DNA of 56,743 nt from Chloroflexia bacterium (GTDB taxonomy: Bacteria; Chloroflexota; Chloroflexia; Thermomicrobiales; CFX8). Position 1 is the stretch's first letter, and the number at the start of each line of letters is the position of its first letter. The notes under the pieces were generated by a model. It made no database searches. It was given only the letters and a program-made list of their open reading frames with translations, and was not told the DNA's origin. Of the stretch, positions 42,277 to 51,804 are shown in pieces. The translations under genes were made by a program, and so were the position numbers. The stretch spans positions 1-56,743 of the forward strand of contig JAUIIK010000017.1 of NCBI GenBank assembly GCA_030431755.1. Reading direction: 5' to 3'.

Positions 42277-42666
42277 ATGCTGGCGCGCAATCGCTTCATA
42301 CCGCTGGCGCGCTGGATGCCGGCGCTGCTCTGGATGGGCTGGATCTTCTGGCTGTCCTCGCAACAGGCGCTGCCCCCGCCACCGGGTATCTCCTACACCA
42401 TTGCCGCGATTGCCGGGCACTTCGTGCTCTACGCCGTCCTCATGCTGCTCCTGTTGGTGGCAATCGACATGCCGCAGCAGCCACGGGCCGCGCGGGTCAA
42501 AGTGGCGCTGGCAATTGCCCTGATCTACGCCGTGAGCGACGAGTTCCATCAGTCCTTCGTGCCGGGCCGCGAGGCGTCGGTGTTTGACATCGTCGTCGAC
42601 ACGTGCGGCGCGTCATGTACGGCTATCGCTTGGATGGTGGGATGGCGAAGAATCGCAACGTACTAA
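42277..42666 (+). CDS. VanZ-like membrane protein
   Basis: This 129-aa protein has four predicted helices. It has the VanZ pattern LLWMGWIFWLSSQ in the first helix, HFVLYAVLMLLLLVA, and IYAVSDEFHQSFVPGREASVFDIVVDTCGA, whose DE-Q-x-FxPGR-D motif is the family hallmark. VanZ of Enterococcus gives low teicoplanin resistance, but most homologues have unknown roles. Start ATG is 1 bp after the glycosyltransferase stop codon. Its end overlaps the next gene by 25 nt. Confidence 0.9.
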   Translation: MLARNRFIPLARWMPALLWMGWIFWLSSQQALPPPPGISYTIAAIAGHFVLYAVLMLLLLVAIDMPQQPRAARVKVALAIALIYAVSDEFHQSFVPGREASVFDIVVDTCGASCTAIAWMVGWRRIATY

Positions 42667-44159
42667 GCCAGGCTGCTGGTTTGCCCCGCTGGAGCCACCC
42701 GGTGCTCGTCGGCGCAATCGTCTTCGCCTTCCTGCTCGCCCTCTGGCCGCGCTTCGCCGAGCGCCTCGACCCACTGACCGGCGATGAGCCGTTCTATGTC
42801 ATGACCTCGATCTCACTGCTGCATGATCGCGACCTCGACGAATCCAACAACTATGAGGCGGTCATCGTCCAGGGCGACGCTGGACCTTATACGCTCTACG
42901 CCTTCGACGCCAGCCTCAACCCGGACGATCCGCTGCCGGCGAATTGGCAGGGCTGGCCTAGCCCGCCGCGGCTCGTCGGTGCCCACGCGGCAACAACGAC
43001 AAAGCCCGGGCTCTACACGAAGCACGCCATTGGTCTGTCGGCACTGATTGCCGTCCCCTGGGAGTTAGCCGGGCGTTTCGGGGCCAACCTGGTCGTGATG
43101 CTCGCTGCCGCACTGCTCGCCGGGCAGATGTTCCTGCTCGGGCGCGAGAGCGGTGCCGGGCCGTCGCTGGCCGGCTTGATCGCGATTGGGCTCGCGGTTG
43201 CAATTCCGCTCGGGCCCTACTCGCTACTGCTCTTCCCGGAAATCCCGGCGGCGCTGTTGTTGATCTATGCCGTGCGGCGGGCCAACGCTCCAAACGCCGC
43301 CTGGCAGTGGCTCCTCTGCGGCTGTGCCGTCGGCTTCCTGCCCTGGCTGCACCAGCGTTTCGCGCCGACCGCCGTCGTAGTCTCGATCATCATCTTCATC
43401 CGGATCTTGCAATCGCGAGATGTCCTCTACAACGCGGCGCTCGCATTGATCCCAATCGGGATCGGCGGCGTCGGGCTGCTCTTCTACAACCAGTGGCTCT
43501 ACGGCGTTCCGCTCCAACGCTCGGAGGACCACGCCGGCTTCAACCGCTTCATCGGCACGCTCAATGGCGGCTTCGGCTTGCTGCTCGACGCCCAATGGGG
43601 GCTGCTCATCACGGCCCCGGTCTTCCTGCTGGCGCTCGCCGCCGTGCCCCGCTGGCTGCGTGACTATAGCTACGTCGCGAACGTGGCAGTCGCAGCTGTC
43701 GCGCCATACCTCATCGTTGTCGCGGCCTACAAGGTCTGGTGGGGCGAATGGGGACCGCCGGCACGCTACCTCGTGCCGGTCGTCCCGCTGGCGGCCGGCC
43801 CGCTAGCGGCCTGGCTACGCACGGCGTCGACTAGCTGGCGCATCGCCACCTACGGGCTCTGGAGCGTCGGTCTGCTGGCGACGATCGTCGGCTATCAGGA
43901 TCCCCAGCGCTTTTACCACCACCCTGACGGCGTCAACAACCTGATCGTGACGCTCGGCGACCAACTCCACCTCAATGCCCAACGTGTGCTCGTCGCCTTC
44001 CAGCCCTACTCGATCGCGCCGGCGTCGGCGCGCGTCTGGATCTCGGTGGCGCTGCTGGTGACATTGGCGGTCGTGGCGCGGGAGGTCAGCGGCTTGGTCT
44101 TGCGCGGCTCGGGCACGGCTGCCTGGAAGAGTTTCCAAAAGAACCTGCGGATTGGCTGA
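42642..44159 (+). CDS. Polytopic membrane glycosyltransferase-like protein (GT39/GT83-like)
   Basis: This 505-aa protein has about 11 hydrophobic helices. The first periplasmic loop carries LTGDEPFYVMTSISLLHDRDLD, matching the D-E catalytic loop of lipid-linked-sugar-using GT-C enzymes (PMT/ArnT type). It probably moves a sugar from a polyprenyl phosphate donor onto an envelope acceptor outside the membrane. The ATG at 42642 overlaps vanZ by 25 nt; an upstream in-frame ATG at 42603 gives 13 extra residues. No soluble C-terminal domain is visible. Confidence 0.75.
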   Translation: MAKNRNVLSQAAGLPRWSHPVLVGAIVFAFLLALWPRFAERLDPLTGDEPFYVMTSISLLHDRDLDESNNYEAVIVQGDAGPYTLYAFDASLNPDDPLPANWQGWPSPPRLVGAHAATTTKPGLYTKHAIGLSALIAVPWELAGRFGANLVVMLAAALLAGQMFLLGRESGAGPSLAGLIAIGLAVAIPLGPYSLLLFPEIPAALLLIYAVRRANAPNAAWQWLLCGCAVGFLPWLHQRFAPTAVVVSIIIFIRILQSRDVLYNAALALIPIGIGGVGLLFYNQWLYGVPLQRSEDHAGFNRFIGTLNGGFGLLLDAQWGLLITAPVFLLALAAVPRWLRDYSYVANVAVAAVAPYLIVVAAYKVWWGEWGPPARYLVPVVPLAAGPLAAWLRTASTSWRIATYGLWSVGLLATIVGYQDPQRFYHHPDGVNNLIVTLGDQLHLNAQRVLVAFQPYSIAPASARVWISVALLVTLAVVAREVSGLVLRGSGTAAWKSFQKNLRIG

Positions 44160-44185
44160 CTGCGAGTACGTTGACCCTGACGGAA

Positions 44186-44215
44186 TTGGCGTGCTAGTTT
44201 GACAGAACGTACAAT
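44186..44215 (+). promoter_or_regulatory. Candidate promoter for the DUF4013 gene
   Basis: TTGGCG (44186-44191) and TACAAT (44210-44215) are 18 bp apart, 70 bp before the GTG at 44285. A separate TTGACC lies at 44171-44176. Confidence 0.45.
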
Positions 44216-44284
44216 GCCGCAGGGCCGCGCACAATCGGGGTTGGGCGGTTCATGGGGGTCCGCAGGAATGGGGAAGGATATCGC

Positions 44285-44974
44285 GTGGACATTGGGCTTG
44301 CGTTAACGTATGTCACGAGAGACCCGGATTGGCTCAAGAAGGTACTCATTGGCGGCGTGATACTCCTCGTCTCAATCCCGCTCTCGGTCATTCTTGTCGG
44401 GCTGCTGGGGTTGTTCGTCTTCTACGGATACACAATTGCGATTACCCGCAATGTCATCAACGGCGTCGAGAATCCGTTGCCCGAGTGGACCGACTTTGGC
44501 GCGTATCTTTCTGACGGCCTCAAGGCGTGGGTAGGCGCACTGGTCTGGTCGCTGCCTCTTATCGTTCTCTCCATCTGCAATCAGATTCTTGGCGCAATCA
44601 GCGACAGCACGCTCATCGTGTCGTACTTTGTTGGTTTCTGTCTCGTCTTGCCACTGAATCTGCTTCTCGGCATCTTCATCACGCCGACAGTCGTCGGGCG
44701 CTATGCCGACACGAAGGAGATTGGCGCGATGCTCCAGTTCTCGGAGGTCATCGCTCAAATCCGCTCGATTGGGGTTGTGCCGTATTTGCTGCTCTTCGTG
44801 ATGGCCCTGATTGCCGGCTTCGTCGCGCTCTTCGGCGTAATCGCGTGTGTTATCGGTATCTTCTTCACGATGACCTGGGCCTTGTTCGCGCAAGCTCACG
44901 GCATCGGGCAGGTCTATCGCCTGCGTGATGGCGGCGCGACCTACTCCGCTCCAGCCGATCACCCAGCCTTCTAG
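44285..44974 (+). CDS. DUF4013 membrane protein
   Basis: This 229-aa protein starts MDIGLALTYVTRDPDWLKKVLIGG, the opening typical of DUF4013 proteins, followed by about six helices and NVINGVENPLPEWTDFGAYLSDG between helices 1-2 and 3. Its function is unknown. The GTG at 44285 is chosen because GGAAGGA lies 6 nt upstream and the family start coincides; the ATG at 44252 is in frame but has no site. A hairpin follows at 45009-45039. Confidence 0.85.
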   Translation: MDIGLALTYVTRDPDWLKKVLIGGVILLVSIPLSVILVGLLGLFVFYGYTIAITRNVINGVENPLPEWTDFGAYLSDGLKAWVGALVWSLPLIVLSICNQILGAISDSTLIVSYFVGFCLVLPLNLLLGIFITPTVVGRYADTKEIGAMLQFSEVIAQIRSIGVVPYLLLFVMALIAGFVALFGVIACVIGIFFTMTWALFAQAHGIGQVYRLRDGGATYSAPADHPAF

Positions 44975-45008
44975 CTCGCGACGACAATTCGAATTGAGCA
45001 TCATGATG

Positions 45009-45039
45009 ACCCGCGGCATCTGTCGCGGGTTATCATTTT
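45009..45039 (+). terminator. Terminator after the DUF4013 gene
   Basis: ACCCGCG and CGCGGGT form a 7-bp GC-rich stem around an 8-nt loop and are followed by TATCATTTT. This fits an intrinsic terminator with a mixed T-tract, 35 bp after the stop codon. Confidence 0.6.
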
Positions 45040-45075
45040 GGCAACGGTTCCGAGTCATCGAGTCGACAGGCCCAG

Positions 45076-45648
45076 ATGTTCGAATTGCTTACCGGGCTCG
45101 GCCTCGCTATGCCGGCCGGCCTCAATGCCTACATTCCGCTCTTGGCGGTCGCGCTTGCCGACCGCTACTTCGGCTTGCTGCACCTCGCGGCACCCTATGA
45201 CGTTATCTCCTCGCCCGCCGGCATCGCCGTCATTACGCTCCTGCTCGTCGTCGAATTGCTGGCAGACAAGGTGCCGCTCGTCGACCATGTCAACGACCTG
45301 ATCAACTCCGTCGTCAGACCCTCCGCTGGAGCTGTCCTGGTGATGGCGAGCACCGGCGCAGTCGACTCGATCAACCCGATCCTGGCCATGGTCCTCGGGT
45401 TGACCGTCGCCGGCAGTGTCCATACCGTCAAAGCCTCGATCCGGCCCACTGTGACGGCCACAACGGGCGGCGTCGGCAACCCAATCGTCAGCGCCGTCGA
45501 GGATGGCGTCGCAATCGGTCTGTCGGTCGTCGCCTTGCTTGCGCCCATCCTGATCGTCGGGGTGCTCATCGCGTTGACCATCATGCTCATATCCCTCTGG
45601 CGCAGACGCAGGCGGCGGCAGCGCCGGGCGATGCTCGACAGCGCCTGA
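45076..45648 (+). CDS. DUF4126 membrane protein
   Basis: This 190-aa protein has about five helices. The pattern LTGLGLAMPAGLNAYIPLL at the start, VVELLADKVPLVDHVND and VRPSAGAVLVMAS, then HTVKASIRPTVTATTGGVGNPIVS, matches DUF4126 throughout. It ends with a strongly basic tail (RRRRRRQRR). Function unknown; family members occur in many phyla as single genes. ATG has AGG 5 nt upstream. The gene is flanked by an upstream terminator and a downstream promoter, so it is probably monocistronic. Confidence 0.88.
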   Translation: MFELLTGLGLAMPAGLNAYIPLLAVALADRYFGLLHLAAPYDVISSPAGIAVITLLLVVELLADKVPLVDHVNDLINSVVRPSAGAVLVMASTGAVDSINPILAMVLGLTVAGSVHTVKASIRPTVTATTGGVGNPIVSAVEDGVAIGLSVVALLAPILIVGVLIALTIMLISLWRRRRRRQRRAMLDSA

Positions 45649-45653
45649 CAGAG

Positions 45654-45682
45654 TTGCGTCAATACGACTAAAGGTTTATACT
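45654..45682 (+). promoter_or_regulatory. Promoter of the dnaJ-like gene
   Basis: TTGCGT (45654-45659) and TATACT (45677-45682) are separated by 17 bp and lie 43 bp before the GTG start. No CIRCE-type inverted repeat is visible, so heat-shock control by HrcA is not indicated here. Confidence 0.7.
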
Positions 45683-45724
45683 ATGATCAGATTCGATAGC
45701 TGACGTAGGACGCAAGGTATAGAC

Positions 45725-46717
45725 GTGGAATTCAAAGACTATTATCAAGTGCTCGGAGTGACCCGAGACGCGGATGCGGCGGAGATAAAGAAGGCCTATC
45801 GCAAGCGTGCCCGCAAGTACCATCCAGACGTATACACGGGCGCAGACGCCGAGAATAAGTTCAAAGAAGTCAACGAGGCCTACCAGGTGCTCTCCGACGC
45901 CGACAAGCGGGCGCGCTACGACCGCTTCGGCAAGGACTGGGAACGCTATCAGACCGCGCCGAATACGAGCACGGGTGGCGCTGACTTCAATGAGTGGTTC
46001 ACCGGCGATAGCGGCGCGCACTTCGACTTCGAGACGAGCCAGGGCGGCAGCGGTTTCTCGGATTTCTTCGACCTCCTCTTCGGTGGCGGGCAGGGCTTCG
46101 GCGATGCCCGACGCGGACCGCAGATGGGCGGCTTGCGCACACAACCGATGCGCGGTGAGGACCATGAGTACCCAGTCCAACTATCGGTCGCAGAAGCGTT
46201 CAACGGCACGACCCGGACATTTGAGATTTCTGCCACGCCGCGCGGCCACGAGCCGGTGCGACAGAAGATAGAAGTTACGATTCCTGCGGGCGTCAAAGAT
46301 GGCGCGCGCGTGCGCGTCGCCGGCAAAGGCGGGCCGGGCCGCAATGGCGGACCGCCCGGCGATGTCTATCTCCGGGTGAAGCTACAACCCGACGCCCGCT
46401 TCACGATCGACGGATCAACGGTACGCACCGAAGTCGATGTGCCGCTCTACAGCGCGATGCTCGGCGGCGAGGTCGTCGTGCCGACACCGGCTGGCAAGAA
46501 GCTCGCCTTGACGATCCCGGCCGGGACGCAGAACGGCCAATCGATTCGCCTCAAGGGGCAAGGTTGGCCGACGTCGGCTGGTGGATCCACGCGTGGCGAC
46601 CTGCTCGTGAAGGCCAACGTGCAACTGCCGGAGAACCTGAGCGATGACGAGCGGCGGCTCTTCGAGGAGCTGGCGGAACTGCGCTCAGGCGTCAAGCGTG
46701 AACCGGCCGCAGCCTGA
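45725..46717 (+). CDS. DnaJ-like co-chaperone without zinc finger (CbpA type)
   Basis: This 330-aa protein has an N-terminal J domain (residues 4-70) with HPD at the loop (KYHPDVYTG), a Gly/Phe-rich linker with [19 protein letters not shown], and DnaJ C-terminal domains with [22 protein letters not shown]. The CxxCxGxG zinc repeats of full DnaJ are missing, which puts it in class II (CbpA/DnaJ2). It stimulates DnaK ATPase. Start is a GTG with AAGG 7 nt upstream. dnaK and grpE are not nearby. Confidence 0.92.
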   Translation: MEFKDYYQVLGVTRDADAAEIKKAYRKRARKYHPDVYTGADAENKFKEVNEAYQVLSDADKRARYDRFGKDWERYQTAPNTSTGGADFNEWFTGDSGAHFDFETSQGGSGFSDFFDLLFGGGQGFGDARRGPQMGGLRTQPMRGEDHEYPVQLSVAEAFNGTTRTFEISATPRGHEPVRQKIEVTIPAGVKDGARVRVAGKGGPGRNGGPPGDVYLRVKLQPDARFTIDGSTVRTEVDVPLYSAMLGGEVVVPTPAGKKLALTIPAGTQNGQSIRLKGQGWPTSAGGSTRGDLLVKANVQLPENLSDDERRLFEELAELRSGVKREPAAA

Positions 46718-46816
46718 ACCCGATTGTCTGCGCCGCGTGCTAGAATCCCCGGCTGGTTGAAGTACGTCAACAACGTCGAAGAACAGCCAGTAGCACGGTA
46801 GATTGAGGTCAACGTC

Positions 46817-48103
46817 ATGCCAGTGACGATCATTATCGGCGGCCAGTGGGGCGACGAGGGCAAGGGTAAGCTTGTCGACATCTTCGCTGGGCAGGCCGAC
46901 GTCGTCATCAGGGCGAACGGCGGCGCAAATGCCGGCCACACCGTCGTAACCGATCAGGGCACCTTCAAGTTCCATCTCATCCCATCCGGGATTCTCCGGC
47001 CGGAGTGCCGCTGCATCGTCGGCGCGGGGGTGGTACTCGACCCACGTCTGCTGCTCCAGGAAATCGACGAGCTGCACGAGCGCGGCATCGATACTTCGAA
47101 CCTGCGCGTGTCATCACGCAGCCATATTGTCATGCCGTACCACCCGATTCTCGACCGCCTGGAAGAGGACGAACGGGGTGACAACAAGATTGGCACCACC
47201 CAGCGCGGCATGGGGCCAGCATTTGCCGATAAAGCTGCCCGAGTCGGGCTTCGCATAGCCGATATAGCTGACCCGGAACACCTGCGCGACCGGCTCGATG
47301 CCGTGCTGGCCGAGAAGAATCAGCTACTGACGACCCGTTATGGTCAACCTGCGTTGGATCTGGCCGAGATGTCCGAGCAGTATGCTGCCTACGGGGAAGG
47401 CCTCGCACCATACATAGCCGATACCGAGTTGATGGTTCAAGATGCCATCGATGCCGGCGTTGATGTGGTTATTGAAGGCGCTCAGGCCGTCATGCTCGAC
47501 ATTGACTATGGCAGCTACCCGTTCGTCACATCGTCGTCTCCGACGGCAGCTGGCGTATGCCAGGGCGCGGGCGTTGCACCGACGCAGGTCGACCGGATCA
47601 TTGGGGTGTATAAAGCCTACGCAACGCGGGTCGGCGAGGGCGCTTTCCCGACCGAGCTGCACGACGCGACAGGCGCCCACATTCGAGAGCGCGGCAAGGA
47701 ATACGGCACAACGACCGGACGGCCGCGACGCACTGGCTGGTTCGACGCCGTACAGGCACGCTACACGGCCCGGCTCAACGGAGTCGATGAGGTGGCATTG
47801 GCAAAATTCGACGTTCTCGATGGGCTCGACTCGGTCCGCATCTGCACCGGCTACCGGCTTGACGGCAAGGAGATTCTCAGCCCGCCCGCGCGCATCTCGG
47901 ACTATGGCCGCGTGGAGCCGGTCTTTGAAGAGTGGCCGGGCTGGAACGTCGACACGACCGGAGCGGAGTCAGTCGACGACCTGCCGATTCGCGCCCGCCA
48001 GTATGTCAACCGCATTGAAGAGCTGCTCAACGTCCCAGTGACCTACGTCGGCGTCGGTCCGCATCGGCGCCAGATGGTGACGCGAGTTGCGCCGGCCGCC
48101 TGA
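46817..48103 (+). CDS. purA: Adenylosuccinate synthase
   Basis: This 428-aa enzyme makes adenylosuccinate from IMP, aspartate and GTP, the first committed step to AMP. The N-terminal IIGGQWGDEGKGKLVD and NGGANAGHTVV motifs carry the catalytic Asp and His. TQRGMGPAFADKAARVG, EGAQAVMLDIDYGSYPFVTSS and TTTGRPRRTGWFD are also in place. Full length for the family. GAGGT precedes the ATG. fabZ follows 33 bp later. Confidence 0.96.
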   Translation: MPVTIIIGGQWGDEGKGKLVDIFAGQADVVIRANGGANAGHTVVTDQGTFKFHLIPSGILRPECRCIVGAGVVLDPRLLLQEIDELHERGIDTSNLRVSSRSHIVMPYHPILDRLEEDERGDNKIGTTQRGMGPAFADKAARVGLRIADIADPEHLRDRLDAVLAEKNQLLTTRYGQPALDLAEMSEQYAAYGEGLAPYIADTELMVQDAIDAGVDVVIEGAQAVMLDIDYGSYPFVTSSSPTAAGVCQGAGVAPTQVDRIIGVYKAYATRVGEGAFPTELHDATGAHIRERGKEYGTTTGRPRRTGWFDAVQARYTARLNGVDEVALAKFDVLDGLDSVRICTGYRLDGKEILSPPARISDYGRVEPVFEEWPGWNVDTTGAESVDDLPIRARQYVNRIEELLNVPVTYVGVGPHRRQMVTRVAPAA

Positions 48104-48136
48104 GCCGCAGGCATCAGACAGGACACAGGAGACCCC

Positions 48137-48595
48137 ATGGATTCGGTCAACCTCGACGCCCTCGCGATTCAGGCCATACTGCCGCACCGCTACCCCTTTC
48201 TCCTGGTCGACCGCATCATCGAGATCGAGTATGGCGTCGGCGCGGTCGGGATCAAGCAGGTCTCGATGGGCGAGCCCTATTTCCAGGGGCATTTCCCCGA
48301 CTACCCGGTCATGCCAGGCGTCTTGATCATCGAGGCGCTGGCCCAGGTCGGCGCGGTCGCCTTGCTCGGCAGCGAGGAACACGCCGGCAAGATCGCACTC
48401 TTCGCCGGCATCGACGGCGTACGCTTCCGCCGCCAGGTGAAGCCGGGCGACACGCTGCGGCTGGAGACTCAGATCAACCGCATGCGCCGGGGCATCGGCA
48501 AGGGCCAGGGTGCGGCGACTGTCGATGGCGAGATGGCCGCCGAAGGCGAGATAACCTTCGCGCTTGTTGACCGCGACGCGCTCCTAGCGGGGTGA
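48137..48595 (+). CDS. fabZ: 3-hydroxyacyl-ACP dehydratase FabZ
   Basis: This 152-aa hot-dog-fold enzyme dehydrates beta-hydroxyacyl-ACP in fatty-acid synthesis. Key parts are [34 protein letters not shown] with the catalytic His and Glu, and [22 protein letters not shown] lies 5 nt before the ATG. The stop codon overlaps the start of the next gene (GTGA), so it leads into the glycosyltransferase series. This is an uncommon neighbour for lpxA-free fabZ and may simply reflect a compact operon. Confidence 0.95.
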   Translation: MDSVNLDALAIQAILPHRYPFLLVDRIIEIEYGVGAVGIKQVSMGEPYFQGHFPDYPVMPGVLIIEALAQVGAVALLGSEEHAGKIALFAGIDGVRFRRQVKPGDTLRLETQINRMRRGIGKGQGAATVDGEMAAEGEITFALVDRDALLAG

Positions 48596-49587
48596 GCGCA
48601 CAGCCCACCCGCTACGGCATCATCAAGCCGTGCTGCATCGGCGACGCGGTCATGTCGCTGCCAGTCATCGACAACCTCCTCCAGAACGTTCCCGACGTTG
48701 AGATCGAAGTCTGGTGCGGCGCGCACGCCCGGCCCGTGTATGAGATCTGTCACGGCGTCGACAGGATCGTCGAGATCCCCAGCGTGCCCGGACTGCGCGA
48801 TCTGCCGGCGCTCGCCTGGGGGCTACGCGCCTCAGATTGCGACAGCTTCATCGTCCTTGACCGCTCCCGGCTCATCGACGCTGCCTGTAAGCTCGCGCGG
48901 GTAGACGTCGCCGGGACGGTGCGTGGCGGCCCAGCGGACGGCGTGCATGAGACGGACAGCTACCTCGGGGCGCTAACCCGCGCCGGGCTGCGCCTGTCGA
49001 CGATGGCGCCGTCCATCACCTTCGACCAGGATGCGGTGGCGCGCGCACAGGCAGAAATTCACCTCGCCAACGATTGCTACGTCGTTCTGCATCCCGGTGG
49101 CGCTGAGAATCCCGGCGCGAACATGCACTCGAAACGTTGGCCCGCCGAACATTGGACGGCCGTAGTCCAGTGGCTCTCCGAGCGCGACATTCAGCCGGTC
49201 TTGACCGGCTCGCCCGCCGAAGTCGAACTCTGCCAATCGGTCGCGTCAGGCACAGGCGCAGTCGTCGCCGCGGGCAAGCTGTCATTGATCGAGAGCGCCG
49301 CGCTCGCCTCATCAGCGGCGGCATACGCCGGCCCGGACACTGGTTTGTCCCACCTGGCCGCTGCCGCGGGCGCTTCCGTCGTCGTCATCTTCGGGCCAAC
49401 CAACCCGCGCCAGTACGCCCCACGGGGTCCCCGAGTGACCGTCCTCGCAGCGAGCGGCGCTGAGAATCTCGCCAGAACCGACCTCCGGCATCAGCAGTCA
49501 TCTGATCTGCCAGCTACGTCGAGCGTTGGCATCGACGTGATGATTGCGGCGCTCGAATCGGCGCTTGCAGCCGGCGGGCAGCCGTAG
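48592..49587 (+). CDS. Glycosyltransferase family 9 protein (heptosyltransferase-like), first copy
   Basis: This 331-aa GT-B protein has the N-terminal GT9 opening [21 protein letters not shown] and the C-terminal donor region: [36 protein letters not shown] and [18 protein letters not shown]9 enzymes typically add heptose to lipopolysaccharide core, but related sugars occur in other envelopes. The GTG start overlaps the fabZ stop codon by 4 nt. The lack of typical LPS genes nearby argues against standard core synthesis. Confidence 0.88.
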   Translation: MSAQPTRYGIIKPCCIGDAVMSLPVIDNLLQNVPDVEIEVWCGAHARPVYEICHGVDRIVEIPSVPGLRDLPALAWGLRASDCDSFIVLDRSRLIDAACKLARVDVAGTVRGGPADGVHETDSYLGALTRAGLRLSTMAPSITFDQDAVARAQAEIHLANDCYVVLHPGGAENPGANMHSKRWPAEHWTAVVQWLSERDIQPVLTGSPAEVELCQSVASGTGAVVAAGKLSLIESAALASSAAAYAGPDTGLSHLAAAAGASVVVIFGPTNPRQYAPRGPRVTVLAASGAENLARTDLRHQQSSDLPATSSVGIDVMIAALESALAAGGQP

Positions 49588-50702
49588 TGGTCGCAACGCG
49601 CTTCCGCAACGCCATACTGCCGGCGCTGGCCCGCTCGACGCGACGGCCCGCGAAGGTCGCCGAGGACCGGGTGCTGATCTTCCAGCCCGACCATCTGGGC
49701 GACATCCTGCTCTCTGAACCTGCGGTCCGCTATCTGCGCCAGGCCCTTCCCGATGCGGAGCTCGTGGGTGTCGTCGGGCCGTGGTCAGCGGAGATCGCCC
49801 GCATGGCCTGGCCAGTCGACCGCATCGAGCGGGTGACATTTCCAGCGTTCAGCCGCGCTCCGAAAGACACGAGCCCGATAGCGCCATACAGACAGCTTCA
49901 GGACGACGCCCGGAGACTTTGCGCAATCAGCGGCACAGACGCGGTCGTCCTGCGTGACGATGCCTGGTGGGCCGCCTGGCTGGCGCGAGCGTCCGTTGCC
50001 GGAAGTGTCGCTACCGGTAGCGACCAACGCGCAGCCGCGTTTGCCACGACCACACCCGTAGGACCGCCGCCCGTACACCGCACGGCCATCGCCGCACAGG
50101 TCGTCGTTACCTACCTTGCCGCGCGCGGAATTGAGCTAGTGCCGGACATCTGGGATATGTCGCCGCGACTGGCCGTGCAACCACACCTGCAAGCAGACCC
50201 ATATCAGCGCACAGACCCTTACGTCGTCATTCATCCAGGTTCGGGCGCGCCGGTCAAAAGCTGGCCCGTGCGCTCCTGGCGCGCGGTTGTCAATGCGCTG
50301 AATATTGACGTGGTCCTGACCGGCTCCGGCGGTGAACGCGCGACGTGTGAGGCTATCGCCGACGGCTTCGAGCATGTCTCGGTCGCCGCCGGAACTACAT
50401 CGCTATCGGAGCTGTCGCAGCTACTTGCGGGCGCGGTCGCCGCCATCGGGACCGACAATGGGCCGATGCATCTGGCCGGGGCGCTCAAAACCCCGACCGT
50501 GCGACTATTTGGCCCGAGCAATCCCGAGCGCTACGGTCCCTGGCCCGGAACACCGGGACAGACTGTCGTCTCCGCTGGTTGGAGCTGCCCGCGCTGCGAA
50601 GACCTGTCGGTTGCCCGCCCGCCCGTTTGCGGCTGCATGGCGGCGATTTCGGTGGACAGCGTATTGCGGACCATACGACAGGTCTTCGGCGATGCCGCTT
50701 GA
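49587..50702 (+). CDS. Glycosyltransferase family 9 protein, second copy
   Basis: This 371-aa protein has the GT9 opening VLIFQPDHLGDILLSEPAVRYL after a basic leader of about 27 residues. The C-terminal half has YVVIHPGSGAPVKSWPVRSW, GTDNGPMHLAGALKTPTVRLFGPSNPERYGPW, and a C-terminal cysteine set (CPRCED...CGCM) that many GT9 enzymes share. Its GTG start shares one base with the previous stop codon. It ends 11 nt inside the next gene. Confidence 0.88.
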   Translation: MVATRFRNAILPALARSTRRPAKVAEDRVLIFQPDHLGDILLSEPAVRYLRQALPDAELVGVVGPWSAEIARMAWPVDRIERVTFPAFSRAPKDTSPIAPYRQLQDDARRLCAISGTDAVVLRDDAWWAAWLARASVAGSVATGSDQRAAAFATTTPVGPPPVHRTAIAAQVVVTYLAARGIELVPDIWDMSPRLAVQPHLQADPYQRTDPYVVIHPGSGAPVKSWPVRSWRAVVNALNIDVVLTGSGGERATCEAIADGFEHVSVAAGTTSLSELSQLLAGAVAAIGTDNGPMHLAGALKTPTVRLFGPSNPERYGPWPGTPGQTVVSAGWSCPRCEDLSVARPPVCGCMAAISVDSVLRTIRQVFGDAA

Positions 50703-51801
50703 CACCCTGGGCATCGACGCCAGCCGGGCCGCGGCCGGACAACGCACCGGCACCGAGTGGTACTCCGACCAGATCATCCGAGCGCTACTCCATATTCAGG
50801 ACCGGCCCCGCATCCGGCTGTACCATCGGTCTCCGAACGCATCATCGACCTACGAGGCTGATGAGAATATCGTGCTGGTCAGTAAGAGATTCTGGACACA
50901 CCGGGCGCTCAATCGAGAGCAACGGCGCAACCCCGCAGACGCGCTCTTCGTCCCAGCGCACGTCCTGCCACGCAACCATCCGCCGGCGGCGGTCGTGACG
51001 ATCCATGATCTGGGGTACCGCCACGAACCCGACGCTCACACAATCCGCCGCCGCGTCATGCTCGACCTAACGACCCGCTGGAACGCCTGGCGCGCCAACC
51101 GCATCATCGTGCCCTCGGCCGCCACGCGGGATGATCTCCAGCGTGAGTATGGCGTGGCTCCAGAGCGCGTCGACATCGTGCCGCACGGTGTCGACACGAC
51201 TCGCTTCCACCAACTGCCGCCGGACACGATTCAGGCGTCGCTTTCACGGCTTGGCGTCAAGCAGCCATATCTGCTCTTTGTCAGCACGATCCAACCCCGC
51301 AAGAATCTGACACGGCTGATCGAAGCATTCGAGAGTCTCGGTCGTTCCGACATACAGCTCGTCATCGCCGGTGGCGCGGGCTGGAAGTCAGGGCCGATAG
51401 TCGAGCGTATCCGGACAAGCAGCAGAGGCAGCGCGATTCACTGGCTCGGCTACGTCGCGGACGAGCACCTCCCGGCGCTCTACAATGGCGCGTCGGCATT
51501 CGCATTTCCGTCGCTCTATGAGGGGTTTGGCATGGGCGTGCTCGAAGCGATGGCCTGTGGCTGTCCAGTGGTCACGAGCAACACATCAAGTTTGCCGGAG
51601 GTGGCTGGCGACGCTGCCCTGCTTGTCGATCCTCACTCAGTCACATCAATCCAGTTGGGGCTCGAGCGGGCGCTTGATCTTGGCACAGCGAAAGTGCTCG
51701 CCAAGCGTGGTGAGAAACACGTCGCGCAGTTCACCTGGGACCGCGCCGCCTGGCTCACGCTCGCGTCGATCCGCCGCGCCTACGCCGAGGCAGGCGGCTA
51801 G
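50692..51801 (+). CDS. GT4 family glycosyltransferase (mannosyltransferase-like)
   Basis: This 369-aa protein has LGIDASRAAAGQRTGTEWYS at the start, which is common to WbaZ/mannosyl-type GT4 enzymes, then VVTIHDLGYRHEPDAH, IIVPSAATRDDLQREYGV, IVPHGVDTTRF, LLFVSTIQPRKNLTRLIEAF and FAFPSLYEGFGMGVLEAMACG with the EX7E donor motif. The open frame reaches back to 50332 but the ATG at 50692, 11 nt before the previous stop, is the natural start. Confidence 0.9.
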   Translation: MPLDTLGIDASRAAAGQRTGTEWYSDQIIRALLHIQDRPRIRLYHRSPNASSTYEADENIVLVSKRFWTHRALNREQRRNPADALFVPAHVLPRNHPPAAVVTIHDLGYRHEPDAHTIRRRVMLDLTTRWNAWRANRIIVPSAATRDDLQREYGVAPERVDIVPHGVDTTRFHQLPPDTIQASLSRLGVKQPYLLFVSTIQPRKNLTRLIEAFESLGRSDIQLVIAGGAGWKSGPIVERIRTSSRGSAIHWLGYVADEHLPALYNGASAFAFPSLYEGFGMGVLEAMACGCPVVTSNTSSLPEVAGDAALLVDPHSVTSIQLGLERALDLGTAKVLAKRGEKHVAQFTWDRAAWLTLASIRRAYAEAGG

Positions 51802-51804
51802 GCC

